A DNA stretch of 64,000 nt from Pelosinus fermentans DSM 17108 (GCF_000271485.2 NZ_AKVN02000001.1:2877501-2941500); one strand, 5' to 3'. Counted from the stretch's first letter, positions 1 to 9,093 are shown. Numbers and translations: made by a program. Notes: a model not told the origin generated them from the letters alone.

Positions 1-1269
1 AGCAATCAATTCTCCAACCGTTAGCCGATTCTCCATGACTTGATTGATGCCAACCCACAGTATGCTAATCATGCAAAGCTGCTGAATTAACGCTGCAGCA
101 TTATGACCAATATTGTTTATATTCGCAGTGACAAAAACTGATTTAATATATCTCGATAACATTTCATCCCACTTTTGAATGAAATATTTTTCTACGGCCA
201 AGGATTTTACAGTTTGGATTCCCGTAATGGCTTCTATCATAAAGGTTTGGTTTGCAGTCTCAAGTTTAAATTTCTCTTTTAATTTCCTTCGAAACAAAGG
301 GGTCAAGATTAAATTAAGGATGATATAAAGCCCTAAAGCTGCTAATGTTATTCCGGTAAGAGAACCGCTATACGTAAACATGATGGCAAGATAAATTACT
401 GAAAATACACTGTCGAGAACCGCAGTAAAAGCAGATCCGACAATAAACCCCCGTATCGTATCCAACTCTCGAATGCGAGATACAATCTCACCAACTTTAT
501 ATTTTTCGAAAAACCGTATTGGCAATGCCATAACATGATGAAAGATTCTTGCACTGAGCGTAACATCAATTTTACTTACGTGGTGGTTCAGCATACAACT
601 TCTTAACCCATTAATCCATGCTTCAAATATGCAAAGGATTAACATGCCTACAATGAATATATTGAGGGTACTCAGACCGTGATGCACTAAAACCTTATTG
701 ATAATTACTTGGGTAAATAAAGGGCTCACAAGTCCAAATAGCTGTAACACTAATGAAAGCAGCAGTACTTTACCAAAAGCTTTTTTGTACTGCATAATGA
801 TCGGGAGAAACCAGGCTAATCCAAATTTGGGCTCTTCTTTTTCGATATAGCTAGGCTGCTTCGCAATCAGAATGATTTTGCCACTCCATTGTTCTAAGAA
901 AACACTTTCTGCAATGCTTACTGGATGGTTTTTGTAAGGGTCAAAGACAATTGTGTTTTCACGATCTCGATTCAGTATGATTATGTAACAGCCATTTTTT
1001 AAGATCCCAATTGCAGGCAAAGGGAATGATGCTTTACCTTTTTTATTACTGTAATCTGTAAAATGAGCTTTTAGTCCCATTTCTTTCGCTGTTCGGATAA
1101 GAGTTGTTAAATCCATCCCTTCATTGCCTATGATGTGAGCACGACGTATTTGTTTTTCATCGGCTGCAATGCCAATCATTTGGGCTATCATTAGTAAGCA
1201 TTTTAATGCTGAATCAACAAAAATATTATCTTGTAGTTTCACTTCTTCTTGCATATTTTGTTTAGCCAT
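1..1269 (-). CDS. Type I secretion ABC transporter, second paralogue (C-terminus beyond window)
   Basis: Only the first 423 codons are inside the window; the ATPase domain lies past the left edge. The visible part has an N-terminal C39-peptidase-like domain (about residues 1-130) followed by the membrane domain of a HlyB-type exporter. The catalytic cysteine region of C39 peptidases is replaced (VDSALKCLLMIA), and the usual histidine position reads NGCY, so the domain is probably a non-proteolytic substrate-docking domain. The ATG is 3 bases after the adaptor gene's stop and has a purine-rich ribosome site, so this is the third gene of one operon. It is a diverged paralogue of the exporter at 2684-4837, suggesting a heterodimer. 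It does not appear as an open frame with a stop because of the truncation. Confidence 0.88.
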   Translation of the reverse strand, partial: MAKQNMQEEVKLQDNIFVDSALKCLLMIAQMIGIAADEKQIRRAHIIGNEGMDLTTLIRTAKEMGLKAHFTDYSNKKGKASFPLPAIGILKNGCYIIILNRDRENTIVFDPYKNHPVSIAESVFLEQWSGKIILIAKQPSYIEKEEPKFGLAWFLPIIMQYKKAFGKVLLLSLVLQLFGLVSPLFTQVIINKVLVHHGLSTLNIFIVGMLILCIFEAWINGLRSCMLNHHVSKIDVTLSARIFHHVMALPIRFFEKYKVGEIVSRIRELDTIRGFIVGSAFTAVLDSVFSVIYLAIMFTYSGSLTGITLAALGLYIILNLILTPLFRRKLKEKFKLETANQTFMIEAITGIQTVKSLAVEKYFIQKWDEMLSRYIKSVFVTANINNIGHNAAALIQQLCMISILWVGINQVMENRLTVGELIA

Positions 1270-1272
1270 ATC

Positions 1273-2691
1273 CTATCTCTCTCTCAAAGATTCGCTTTTG
1301 TATTTTTTAAATGGCTCTAAGAAAAATTCATAGATTTGCTTTTGCCGCGTTTTAATTTCAGCATTGACCACCATACCACTATTGAAACGCGTTTCTTGGT
1401 TGTTCACAACCACATGGTCTCTATCCATTTGCAAAATGACTCGATATACATTGCCCTTTTCCCGATCTTCTACTGCATTTGGGCTAATCGTAACGACAAC
1501 AGCAGGAATCGTACCATATTTTTGAAAATTAAAGGATTCTATCTTCACCTCAGCAGATTGTCCCTTCTGTATAAATCCAATATCTTTATTTGCCACCCAG
1601 GCCTCAACTTCTAAGCTGACTTTATCAGGCACTACCTCCAGCAATACCTGGGCAGGCGTCACAATGCCTCCAATTGTATGCACTGCTAAATTGCTTATAT
1701 ACCCGTCATCTGGTGCCACAATGGTTGCTAAACGATTCTTTTCTTCTGCTTTTTTCAATGCTTCATTGCAATAGAAACGTTTTTGTCTTGCCTCAACCAG
1801 CTTTGTGTCAACCTCCACATTTTTTTCTGCTACAACCCGTGCTAAAGAGGCCTGGCTTTTTGATAATAAGGATTCTTGTGCCTTGATTATCGATTCTTGT
1901 TCTGCTAAATTCTGCTCAACTTCTTCTCGTTTACTTTGCTGGTCTATCAAGGTAAATTTTGATATTGCATTTTCATTTACTAGCTGTTCTAGTTTACTTT
2001 CTTTTTCTTTGGCAAGCTGATGCAGCTTTGTTAGTTTATTCTTCTCCACTTGAGCACTCAGCAAATTTTGCTGATATTGCTGCACCATATGCCGGGCTTC
2101 TTCGAATCTTGTCTGATATGCAAAATTACGACTGTTATAGAGATTGATTTGCGCTTGTCTATCGTTTTCTTCTGCTTCGAGTATTGCATGGGGCAGAAAG
2201 GATCGATTTTCTTTTTCGGCGGTCAGGCGCTCTACTTCAAGCTGGGCATTAATGGCTTCCCTTTTCACCTTAGCTAAATCATCTGCAGAATATGTAGTAT
2301 CTAATTCTAATAACAAATCTCCCTTTTGTACTTTTTGTCCATCTACAACATGAATCTTTTTAATGATCCCCTTATCTTCCGCTTGAAGCACTCTAACATA
2401 GCCATTAGGAATAATTTTTCCTGGCGCTATTGCGACTTCGTTTACACTGCCAAATGTCACCCACAGCAATGCAATAACTGCTAAGATGAAAAATGTCCAT
2501 AATACCGTTCTGCTGCCATAGGATGGCGGCGATTCAACGATTTCCAAAGCTGCAGGTAAAAATTCAGCTTCCTTACTTTTAAATCTTTCGATATTCTTAA
2601 TTTTTACTCTTTCATAAAATTCTTTTACCTTTTCTGGAAGATTCTTTAACTCTTCCTTATTCTTCATATATCCGTACATTTTATTAAGCAT
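1273..2691 (-). CDS. HlyD-family membrane fusion (adaptor) protein of type I secretion
   Basis: A 472-residue periplasmic adaptor that would link an inner-membrane ABC exporter to an outer-membrane TolC-type channel. There is a short cytosolic N-terminus, one membrane helix at about residues 63-85, a biotinyl/lipoyl-like segment (GKIIPNGYVRVLQAEDKG), a long coiled-coil hairpin at about 130-310 rich in Glu, Lys and Gln, and a C-terminal beta-barrel region. The start overlaps the end of the upstream ATPase gene by 8 bases and is preceded by AAGGAG at good spacing, so the two are translationally coupled. Its presence supports a diderm host. The cargo is not known from the sequence; see the protein at 5490-6143. 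Confidence 0.93.
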   Translation of the reverse strand: MLNKMYGYMKNKEELKNLPEKVKEFYERVKIKNIERFKSKEAEFLPAALEIVESPPSYGSRTVLWTFFILAVIALLWVTFGSVNEVAIAPGKIIPNGYVRVLQAEDKGIIKKIHVVDGQKVQKGDLLLELDTTYSADDLAKVKREAINAQLEVERLTAEKENRSFLPHAILEAEENDRQAQINLYNSRNFAYQTRFEEARHMVQQYQQNLLSAQVEKNKLTKLHQLAKEKESKLEQLVNENAISKFTLIDQQSKREEVEQNLAEQESIIKAQESLLSKSQASLARVVAEKNVEVDTKLVEARQKRFYCNEALKKAEEKNRLATIVAPDDGYISNLAVHTIGGIVTPAQVLLEVVPDKVSLEVEAWVANKDIGFIQKGQSAEVKIESFNFQKYGTIPAVVVTISPNAVEDREKGNVYRVILQMDRDHVVVNNQETRFNSGMVVNAEIKTRQKQIYEFFLEPFKKYKSESLRER

Positions 2692-4837
2692 GGCAGTCTC
2701 CTTGCTGTTGATAGAGATTATAATATATGCCTCTGTCCTTTATGAGTTTGTCATGTGTCCCTTGTTCTATAATTTGACCTTTCTCCATGACAATAATTGC
2801 GTCACACTCTTTGACATTTGCCAGACGGTGAGCAACGATGATCATTGTACGTCCAGCTGCGATCTGTGCAAGATTTCCCATGATGATCCGCTCGGAATGA
2901 TAATCTAATGCGCTGGTAGCTTCATCAAATATTACAATCTTAGGATTGGAAATTAATGCCCGGGCAATCGCAATTCGCTGGCGCTGACCACCAGATAATG
3001 CAGCACCCCGTTCTCCGACAATCGTATCATATCCTTCAGGAAGTTCGAGAATAAAGTCATGAGCACCCGCAAGCTTAGCAATCCGATTGATCTCTTCCAT
3101 GCTTGCACCTTGACGGGCAAGAGCTATATTGTCTCGCACACTGCCATTAAACAGATAGTTGTCTTGCATCACCACACCAATTTGCTGTCTTAACCAAGCT
3201 GGATCAGCTTGAGCTATATCCACACCATCAATCAAAACCCGACCTGCTTCAGGAATATATAATCGTTGAATGATTTTGGTTAATGTGCTTTTCCCGGAGC
3301 CCGATCGCCCTACGATACCGATCTTCATCCCTGGTTTTATGTGTAGATTGATTTTTCGCAGTACTTCATCATTCTCAATGTAGTACCTAAAGGTTATATT
3401 TTCAAGTTTTATTTCGCCTTTGATTTCTGATAATCGAATTGCATCTGGCAAACAAGTTGGTTCTGGTACTGCATTTAATATATCTCCGATTCTTGTAACA
3501 GCCAGCTTTGTCTGCTGAAAAGATTGCCACATTCCTACTAAGCGCAATAAAGGTGCACCAGCCTGATTGGCCATCATTTGGAAAGCAATAAACTGACCGA
3601 TTGTTACCGCTCCATCAATTACCATAAATCCGCCAAACCAGATCAGTAAGTAGGCAACTAGTTTTTGTGTAAGGCTTCCCCCATTATTTAATACAACGCT
3701 GAACTGTGCTTTATCCAGATTAGTACTAACGCTTTTGGCTAATAATCTTTCCCATTTAAACTTAAATTGCGGCTCCACTGCCAGAGACTTTACAGTATGA
3801 ATGCCCGTTATCGCTTCAACAACAAACGCATTGTTTTCTGCACTGGCATTCCAAGAGTCCTGCAGTCTTTTCTGATACATTGGCGTTCCTACTATATTGA
3901 TTGCCAATTGAATGGGTATGGCAGCAATAGCGATTAAAGTCAAAGGTGCACTATAATAAAACATTACAGCAAAAAATACGGCAGAAAAACCCAAGTCAAT
4001 CAGCACCGTCATGGCGGTACCAGTTAAAAATTCGCGAATATTATTTAAAGCAGATACTCTCATCAGAGTATCCCCAACCCGTCTTTTTTCAAAGAATTGT
4101 ATAGGTAGATGCATCAGAAGACGGAACATTCTAGTACCTAAGATTACATCTATTTTATTTGTGGTATGGGTAAATAAATATGTCCTAATCAGGTTCATTA
4201 CGGTTTGGAATAGGACTACAAACACCATCCCCACAACGAGTATATTTAAAGTGACGGTTCCGTGATTAATAATTACTTTATCAATGATTACCTGTGTGCA
4301 TAAAGGCACTGCTAGTCCAAATAATTGAAAAAAGAATGCGGCTCCCAAAATCTCTATGAAGTAACGCTTATATCGGACTACAACAGGTATAAACCAAATT
4401 AAATTAAATTGTCTGCTGATGTCCTTTATATTAAAGGAGCGCTTACATATAATAGCTTGACCTGTCCAACTAAGGAGGAATTCTTCTAAGGGCATTACGA
4501 TGGAATGTCCATGCCTTGGAGAAAACAATGCTACTTTCTTTGCATTATTTTCCCCAATCACTACATAATCCCCGTTGTTCATAATCCCAATTGCAGGAGC
4601 CGTAATTGCAGAAAGTCCCCTTTTCCCTGCTTTTACTACTTTTGCTTTCAGATTTATCTTCTTTGCAGCTTTTATTAAGTCCTTTGGTTCAAAGAGATCA
4701 TCGCCAATCCCATACTCTTTTGTCAGTTTTTCTTCGTCAATTGGCATTCCAAAGCCTTTTGCTATTACTGCCAAACAAATCTTCCCGGTGTTCATATATG
4801 CTAAATTTTCTTTTTCTGTAATTATTTTTTCTTCCAT
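2684..4837 (-). CDS. Type I secretion system permease/ATPase (HlyB-like, inactive C39 domain)
   Basis: A 717-residue exporter. Residues 1-130 form a C39-like domain lacking the catalytic Cys (MNTGKICLAV) and His (NGDYVV), as in HlyB and RtxB. Residues about 145-430 are the membrane domain. The ATPase follows, with Walker A GRSGSGKST (510-518), signature LSGGQ (614-618), Walker B IVIFDE (634-639) and the H-loop His at 670. The start at 4837 is chosen because AAAGGAG lies 5 bases upstream; an in-frame ATG 14 codons earlier has no ribosome site. It is the first gene of the operon ATPase - HlyD - ATPase. The family exports unfolded proteins in one step across both membranes. Confidence 0.93.
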   Translation of the reverse strand: MEEKIITEKENLAYMNTGKICLAVIAKGFGMPIDEEKLTKEYGIGDDLFEPKDLIKAAKKINLKAKVVKAGKRGLSAITAPAIGIMNNGDYVVIGENNAKKVALFSPRHGHSIVMPLEEFLLSWTGQAIICKRSFNIKDISRQFNLIWFIPVVVRYKRYFIEILGAAFFFQLFGLAVPLCTQVIIDKVIINHGTVTLNILVVGMVFVVLFQTVMNLIRTYLFTHTTNKIDVILGTRMFRLLMHLPIQFFEKRRVGDTLMRVSALNNIREFLTGTAMTVLIDLGFSAVFFAVMFYYSAPLTLIAIAAIPIQLAINIVGTPMYQKRLQDSWNASAENNAFVVEAITGIHTVKSLAVEPQFKFKWERLLAKSVSTNLDKAQFSVVLNNGGSLTQKLVAYLLIWFGGFMVIDGAVTIGQFIAFQMMANQAGAPLLRLVGMWQSFQQTKLAVTRIGDILNAVPEPTCLPDAIRLSEIKGEIKLENITFRYYIENDEVLRKINLHIKPGMKIGIVGRSGSGKSTLTKIIQRLYIPEAGRVLIDGVDIAQADPAWLRQQIGVVMQDNYLFNGSVRDNIALARQGASMEEINRIAKLAGAHDFILELPEGYDTIVGERGAALSGGQRQRIAIARALISNPKIVIFDEATSALDYHSERIIMGNLAQIAAGRTMIIVAHRLANVKECDAIIVMEKGQIIEQGTHDKLIKDRGIYYNLYQQQGDCHA

Positions 4838-4896
4838 AGATACTCCTTTCTTCGGATTCAAAACATGTCCTATTTCCAACTTTTAGTCACATTCTC

Positions 4897-4926
4897 ACTT
4901 ATTTTAGAAGTTTTAGTAAAATAAGT
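4897..4926. promoter_or_regulatory. Inverted repeat upstream of the secretion operon
   Basis: Two perfect 10-base arms (4897-4906 and 4917-4926, ACTTATTTTA and its complement) are separated by 10 bases, about 60 bases before the start of the first exporter gene. The position fits an operator. It could also be a weak hairpin in the leader. In the rest of the 398-base gap 4838-5235 I see only a terminator-like hairpin (5017-5060) and A/T-rich sequence. Confidence 0.35.
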
Positions 4927-5016
4927 AACATATACGTATAGATTTTGTCACATATTTAGTATCCTGGCAAGGCTTTCAAACAACAAGAGGACTAAAGTAA
5001 CACTTTATTTTGTATA

Positions 5017-5060
5017 ACAAAAAAATTGCTACTCCCAGCACAGTACTGAAAGGCAGCAAT
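5017..5060 (-). terminator. Probable minus-strand terminator lying upstream of the immunity gene
   Basis: On the minus strand, arms ATTGCT and AGCAAT (5055-5060 and 5025-5030) enclose an imperfect inner stem and are followed by a run of T residues (5018-5024). No such signal lies between the 217-residue protein gene (ends 5490) and this point. A transcript of that gene would therefore run antisense through the whole small ORF at 5236-5475 before ending here. Confidence 0.5.
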
Positions 5061-5235
5061 CTATTCTAAAGACGATATGATAATGCTCATTAACGAATGT
5101 TCGCTAATCATAAGCTTGTCATAAATCTGTCATATTTTTCTTATATTATAACAATAGAAAACCAAAATTGGAAAAATCTAAGAATCATAACAATAATCCC
5201 CAACTATAAAATAAATCGATTAATGAGGTGATCAT

Positions 5236-5475
5236 ATGAAAATAACAGCAACAGCATCGTATCTTAAAGTAGAGATCGCTGACAAAGAAACAATCATTCA
5301 AGGAAAAATGCTTACAGACGGATTCATTGCCTTTAGCGATACCATGAATTATTGGGAACCGCCATATGCAGATATCAAAATTAATGAGAATATAAAAACG
5401 GAACTTATAAACTGCCTAATGAAAGAAACTCAGAATTCTAATTTTAGAATCATCTTCACCAAAGAATCAAATTAG
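5236..5475 (+). CDS. Small Imm74-like immunity protein
   Basis: A 79-residue soluble protein, the only plus-strand gene in this region. The sequence alternates short beta segments and has a central motif WEPPYADIKI after GFIAFSDT. This resembles what I recall of the Imm74 family of predicted polymorphic-toxin immunity proteins, which are about 80 residues and carry a conserved W-E-P-P element. The start has GAGGTG 7 bases upstream. It is convergent with the gene at 5490-6143, only 14 bases apart. If it is an immunity protein, the neighbouring secretion operon and 217-residue protein are the obvious places to look for the matching toxin. The family assignment is from memory of the motif and is moderate; existence of the gene is likely. 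Confidence 0.6.
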   Translation: MKITATASYLKVEIADKETIIQGKMLTDGFIAFSDTMNYWEPPYADIKINENIKTELINCLMKETQNSNFRIIFTKESN

Positions 5476-5489
5476 TACCTTCTGGATTT

Positions 5490-6143
5490 TTAATCACCAT
5501 GCTCCGTCTTCTCACCCGTCTTAAGAGCCTCTCCTGCAGAGCTATCGAGTTGAATTTCATTACGATCATCATTTCGGTGAAACACATTGCTTTGATCAAA
5601 CTCTGCCATGTCTCCTTTGATACAACCATCTAGCTGGATATTTCTGTAGGGACTATCCCAACCCCCAGATGAAATTTCTTCAATTTTTGCTACGATCTTA
5701 TTATCGATATCTGTAATAACTTTCTCAACACTTTTCATTTCTGGTGATACATATTTATTATATAAATCAGTGACGGCTTTCACTACCGATCCAACTATAC
5801 TGCCACGTTCAAACCAACTTTGAACATTGCCAATTTCACGGGTATCACAGATATCCTCTAGTGAATCATTTACAAAATAGCGATTCATATTTCCTAAATA
5901 AACAGCCCCTCCTGCAATCCCCCCTTTAGTATCAGTATTAATATCTAACATACTCCCAACTGATTCTATAGCAATTTCCCTTCCTAGGACTGACTTGTAA
6001 TCACTGCTAGGGTTCTCTGCTCCAAAGCCGCCATTCACACTATTATCTAAGAGCTCTAATCCAAAACCGCCGCTAAAGCTGCTATTGGAAGTCTCTGCTC
6101 CAAAACTTCTATTAGAATCTTTTTCAGAACTATCATGACTCAT
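5490..6143 (-). CDS. Unrecognised 217-residue protein with N-terminal FG(A/L)E repeats; candidate secreted cargo
   Basis: I do not recognise a family. The first 50 residues are Ser/Asn/Gly-rich and contain three spaced copies of a short motif: SFGAE, GGFGLE and GGFGAE. A more ordinary middle follows (about 55-160), with a helical stretch YNKYVSPEMKSVEKVITDID. The C-terminal 50 residues are highly polar and acidic. There is no signal peptide and no membrane helix. The start has a GGGGG tract about 9 bases upstream. It lies upstream of, and on the same strand as, the two-ATPase secretion operon, with an Imm74-like gene convergent to it. Cargo of that exporter is a reasonable guess, but nothing in the sequence proves it. 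It lacks glycine-rich RTX nonapeptides. Confidence 0.7.
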   Translation of the reverse strand: MSHDSSEKDSNRSFGAETSNSSFSGGFGLELLDNSVNGGFGAENPSSDYKSVLGREIAIESVGSMLDINTDTKGGIAGGAVYLGNMNRYFVNDSLEDICDTREIGNVQSWFERGSIVGSVVKAVTDLYNKYVSPEMKSVEKVITDIDNKIVAKIEEISSGGWDSPYRNIQLDGCIKGDMAEFDQSNVFHRNDDRNEIQLDSSAGEALKTGEKTEHGD

Positions 6144-6230
6144 TTATTCTTACCCCCATTCATTTAGTTCTTTCTTTAATAAAAGTAAAATTCCTATCTA
6201 TGTTCTATTTACCATTAAATATCAAAATCC

Positions 6231-6265
6231 TGCAATAAAAATACAATAATTGTAATTTTATTGCA
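6231..6265. promoter_or_regulatory. Inverted repeat upstream of the 217-residue protein gene
   Basis: Arms of 16 bases (6231-6246 and 6250-6265, beginning TGCAATAAAA) pair with a single mismatch around a 3-base centre. The repeat lies about 90 bases before the start of the gene at 5490-6143. It could be an operator for that gene. It lacks a T run, so a terminator role is less likely. Confidence 0.35.
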
Positions 6266-6293
6266 TATTTTTTACTTAAGATAGAGTTTTATT

Positions 6294-6333
6294 TAAAAAG
6301 ACCGGATACTGCTGACAGTATCCGGTCTTTTTA
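6294..6333. terminator. Strong bidirectional terminator after citF
   Basis: Perfect 13-base arms (6299-6311 and 6316-6328, AGACCGGATACTG and complement) close a 4-base loop, with A and T runs on either side. It ends the minus-strand citDEF transcript 50 bases after citF and isolates that operon from the gene at 5490-6143. Confidence 0.9.
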
Positions 6334-6384
6334 CTGTTTTTTTAATCCCTATCCCTCTTGCTTTTATATGAGAGACAATTCCAC

Positions 6385-7926
6385 CTAGAATATTGGACGC
6401 CTGATTACATCAATAATGGTTCCATCCCGATATTCTACAACTCCAACAATCTCATCAGTGACTTCAATCGGTTCTGGTTTCCCGCATAATCCATAAGCAA
6501 TATCTTTAAGATCATAAATCGACATAATGGGAAGACCCGAATGTTTTAAATTATCAATTACGTCTAATCTTTTAGGGTTAATGGCAATTCCTCGCTCTGT
6601 AACAATAGCATCCACTGTTTCACCAGGGGTTACTACCGTCTGAACAGCATCCTTAACCATGGGCAAACGACCACGGAGCAGCGGTGCTACCACAATGGTT
6701 AGTTTTGCTCCTGCTGCAGTGTCGCAGTGACCACCGGAAGCACCCATTATCACTCCGTTTGAATCGGTAATCACATTGACATTAAAATCAACGTCAACTT
6801 CGGTTGCACTTAATATCACAGCGTCAAGATTATTAACAATCGCTCCACTATTATGAGGGTTTGCATAGTAAGAGGCTGACATCTCTAAATGGTTGCTATT
6901 TTTCTTGATGGATTCAATCGCTGGAATGTCAAAATCCTGCACATCAAACATCATTTTGAATAATCCTTCTTCCATCATTTCAGCAAAAACACCTGTCATG
7001 CCGCCAACTCCAAAGCTGCCGGTAATTCCTCGTTCTAGCATTTTTGTTTTGATAAACCGGCCAACAGCCATGGAAGCGCCACCGCTGCCAAGCTGCATGG
7101 AAAAATCCTGCTGCAAGTAGCCTGAGTAGTCCATCACATCGGCAGCATATTTGGCAATGAGCAATTCTTTTGGGTCTTTCGTATAACGAAGGGCGCCTGA
7201 AGCGATCCCTGCTGGGTCACCAATACTGTCAACTACAACAATATAATCGACCTGGGTTTGAGGTATGCTAATGGGAAACAGTGGATGGGCCATGAGATTA
7301 TCTGTAATGGCTACAACTTGATCGGCATAGGCCGCATCTTGTATTGCATATCCAAGAGAACCGCAGGCTGATTGCCCTTGAATACCGTTAATGTTGCCGT
7401 AGCGATCGCAGGCCGGAGCACCAAGGAAAGCTACATCAATGTGAATGGCGCCACTTTCAATGGCCTGCGCCCGACCGCCATGGGAGCGAATATGCAACGG
7501 TTTTTTCAAATGTCCTTCTGTTAAGAATCGTCCCATTTTTCCTCTGGCACCACTTGTTTCGATTGCGGTAATGACCCCCTGCTCAATGTAGGGAATGATG
7601 GCGTCATTGACCGTATTAAGTGAGCTTGGGGAAAGGGTAATATCACGAATCCCCTTTTTTGCAATTGCTTCAACAACACGATTTAGGATTCGATCTCCAT
7701 TGCGAAAATGGTGATGAAACGAAATGGTCATGCCGTCTTTCAGGCCTACGGCATCAATGGCAGTTTCAATGGATGCTAAGAGTTTATCCCCACGTGGCAG
7801 GCATGTATTTAAAGCTGGCCCTGCAGTCCGTCCAACAGGTTTACGGGCAAATGCACCGCCAAAACCAGTCACTTTCCCTAGTCCAGGTATATAATCAGGA
7901 ATTTCTCTTCCGATGGAGTTTTTCAT
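6385..7926 (-). CDS. citF: Citrate lyase alpha subunit (citrate CoA-transferase)
   Basis: A 513-residue subunit that exchanges acetyl for citryl on the acyl carrier protein (citrate + acetyl-ACP to citryl-ACP + acetate). The whole protein matches the CitF pattern, from the N-terminal NSIGREIPDYIPG through the CoA-transferase core (SFHHHFRNGD, GSGGASMAVGRF, GASGGHCDTAAGAK) to the ending VVEYRDGTIIDVIRRP. It follows citE with a 2-base gap, and its ribosome site AGGAGG lies inside the end of citE. It is the last gene of citD-citE-citF, before a strong terminator. Length is normal for the family. Confidence 0.97.
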   Translation of the reverse strand: MKNSIGREIPDYIPGLGKVTGFGGAFARKPVGRTAGPALNTCLPRGDKLLASIETAIDAVGLKDGMTISFHHHFRNGDRILNRVVEAIAKKGIRDITLSPSSLNTVNDAIIPYIEQGVITAIETSGARGKMGRFLTEGHLKKPLHIRSHGGRAQAIESGAIHIDVAFLGAPACDRYGNINGIQGQSACGSLGYAIQDAAYADQVVAITDNLMAHPLFPISIPQTQVDYIVVVDSIGDPAGIASGALRYTKDPKELLIAKYAADVMDYSGYLQQDFSMQLGSGGASMAVGRFIKTKMLERGITGSFGVGGMTGVFAEMMEEGLFKMMFDVQDFDIPAIESIKKNSNHLEMSASYYANPHNSGAIVNNLDAVILSATEVDVDFNVNVITDSNGVIMGASGGHCDTAAGAKLTIVVAPLLRGRLPMVKDAVQTVVTPGETVDAIVTERGIAINPKRLDVIDNLKHSGLPIMSIYDLKDIAYGLCGKPEPIEVTDEIVGVVEYRDGTIIDVIRRPIF

Positions 7927-7928
7927 TT

Positions 7929-8810
7929 TTATTTGCCTCCTTTCCCGGCAGTAGCTTTCGCATAAGCCAAGGTTCGTTCTGCCCTTGCTACAATCGGCAG
8001 ATCAATCATTTTTCCGTTTAGTGAGATAACCCCCGATTTTTTTTCAAGGGCTTCTTGATAAGCGGCAAGAACTCTTTGGGCATGGTCAATTTCTTTCGCC
8101 GTAGGCGCAAAGAAATCATGAACAACACTGACTTGACGTGGATTTACTACGGATTTACCATCAAAGCCCATTTCTTTAATGAGTTCGAGTTCATTTTTAA
8201 ATCCTTCTTCATCATTAATATCAGAGAAAACCGTATCAATACATTGAATGCCCGCTTCCCGAGCTGCCAGTACCAATTGTCCTCTGGCCGCCAGTAACTC
8301 CCGACCCAATTTACTGCGTGTGGTTTTTAAGTTGGCAATAAAATCTTCTGCACCAATGGCTAATGCCACCATTCGGGGACTGGCTGATGCGATTTCATAG
8401 GCTAATCGTAATCCTTTGGGAGTTTCAACAGCCGCCATCATTTTTATAGATCCCGCAGGAAAGTTATTTTTTTGTTCTGCTTCGCTGATGAATTCATCAA
8501 TTTGGCGGATTTCATCTGGCCCTTGGCACATGGGTAAACGAATGAGATCCGGTTTTGCCGGCAGGATTCGTTTTAGATCATCCCAGCCAAAGGGTGTGCT
8601 AATGTGATTGATTCGAACAGCTACTTCTGTACCATAATTCATTTCGGATATCGCTTGAAATACAAGATTTCTTGCGGAATCTTTCTCCGTAATCGCTACG
8701 GCGTCTTCACAGTCTAGAATGATCGTATCAGCGCCATAAATTCCGGCATTTTGGAGCATTCCTGGATTGTTACCAGGAACAAACATCATGCTTCTTCTCA
8801 GCTTTTCCAT
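7929..8810 (-). CDS. citE: Citrate lyase beta subunit (citryl-ACP lyase)
   Basis: A 293-residue member of the HpcH/HpaI aldolase superfamily that splits citryl-ACP into acetyl-ACP and oxaloacetate. Diagnostic segments are RRSMMFVPGNNPGML at the N-terminus, the metal/CoA-site motif LDCEDAV, AAVETPKG in the middle, and SVVNPRQV near residue 220. GAGGAGG lies a few bases upstream of the ATG. It sits between citD and citF in a tight operon. No citrate lyase ligase (citC) or prosthetic-group genes (citX, citG) lie nearby, so activation of the lyase must be encoded elsewhere. Confidence 0.97.
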   Translation of the reverse strand: MEKLRRSMMFVPGNNPGMLQNAGIYGADTIILDCEDAVAITEKDSARNLVFQAISEMNYGTEVAVRINHISTPFGWDDLKRILPAKPDLIRLPMCQGPDEIRQIDEFISEAEQKNNFPAGSIKMMAAVETPKGLRLAYEIASASPRMVALAIGAEDFIANLKTTRSKLGRELLAARGQLVLAAREAGIQCIDTVFSDINDEEGFKNELELIKEMGFDGKSVVNPRQVSVVHDFFAPTAKEIDHAQRVLAAYQEALEKKSGVISLNGKMIDLPIVARAERTLAYAKATAGKGGK

Positions 8811-8820
8811 TGTATCCTCC

Positions 8821-9093
8821 TCACTCTCCTGCTCTTTGTAATGCAGTTATTACCCGGGCCTTTATTGTACAATCTAATGCGCCTCTGTCAGTAGCATTCA
8901 CCTGGACATCTTCAATTCCGTGGCTAGCAAGTGTCTCCGTTATAAGATTGTTGATATGCTTTCCATATTGCTGCATTGTAGGACTGACTAGTTCTACTTG
9001 TATCCCCGTTCCAGCATCTGCTGGTGCCAGAGTAATAAGGATATCACTTGATTCTACTGTCCCTGCTTGGGCTAATTTAAGTAATTTACTCAT
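8821..9093 (-). CDS. citD: Citrate lyase gamma subunit (acyl carrier protein)
   Basis: A 90-residue acyl carrier protein that holds the phosphoribosyl-dephospho-CoA arm. The N-terminal motif AQAGTVESSD carries the expected attachment serine (about residue 15), and the conserved DRGALDC lies at about 68-74. The start at 9093 is preferred over an ATG 9 codons earlier. It has a GGGGGG tract 5-6 bases upstream, and the protein then begins as other CitD proteins do, directly before the AGT-ES motif. It is the first gene of citDEF. Confidence 0.95.
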   Translation of the reverse strand: MSKLLKLAQAGTVESSDILITLAPADAGTGIQVELVSPTMQQYGKHINNLITETLASHGIEDVQVNATDRGALDCTIKARVITALQRAGE

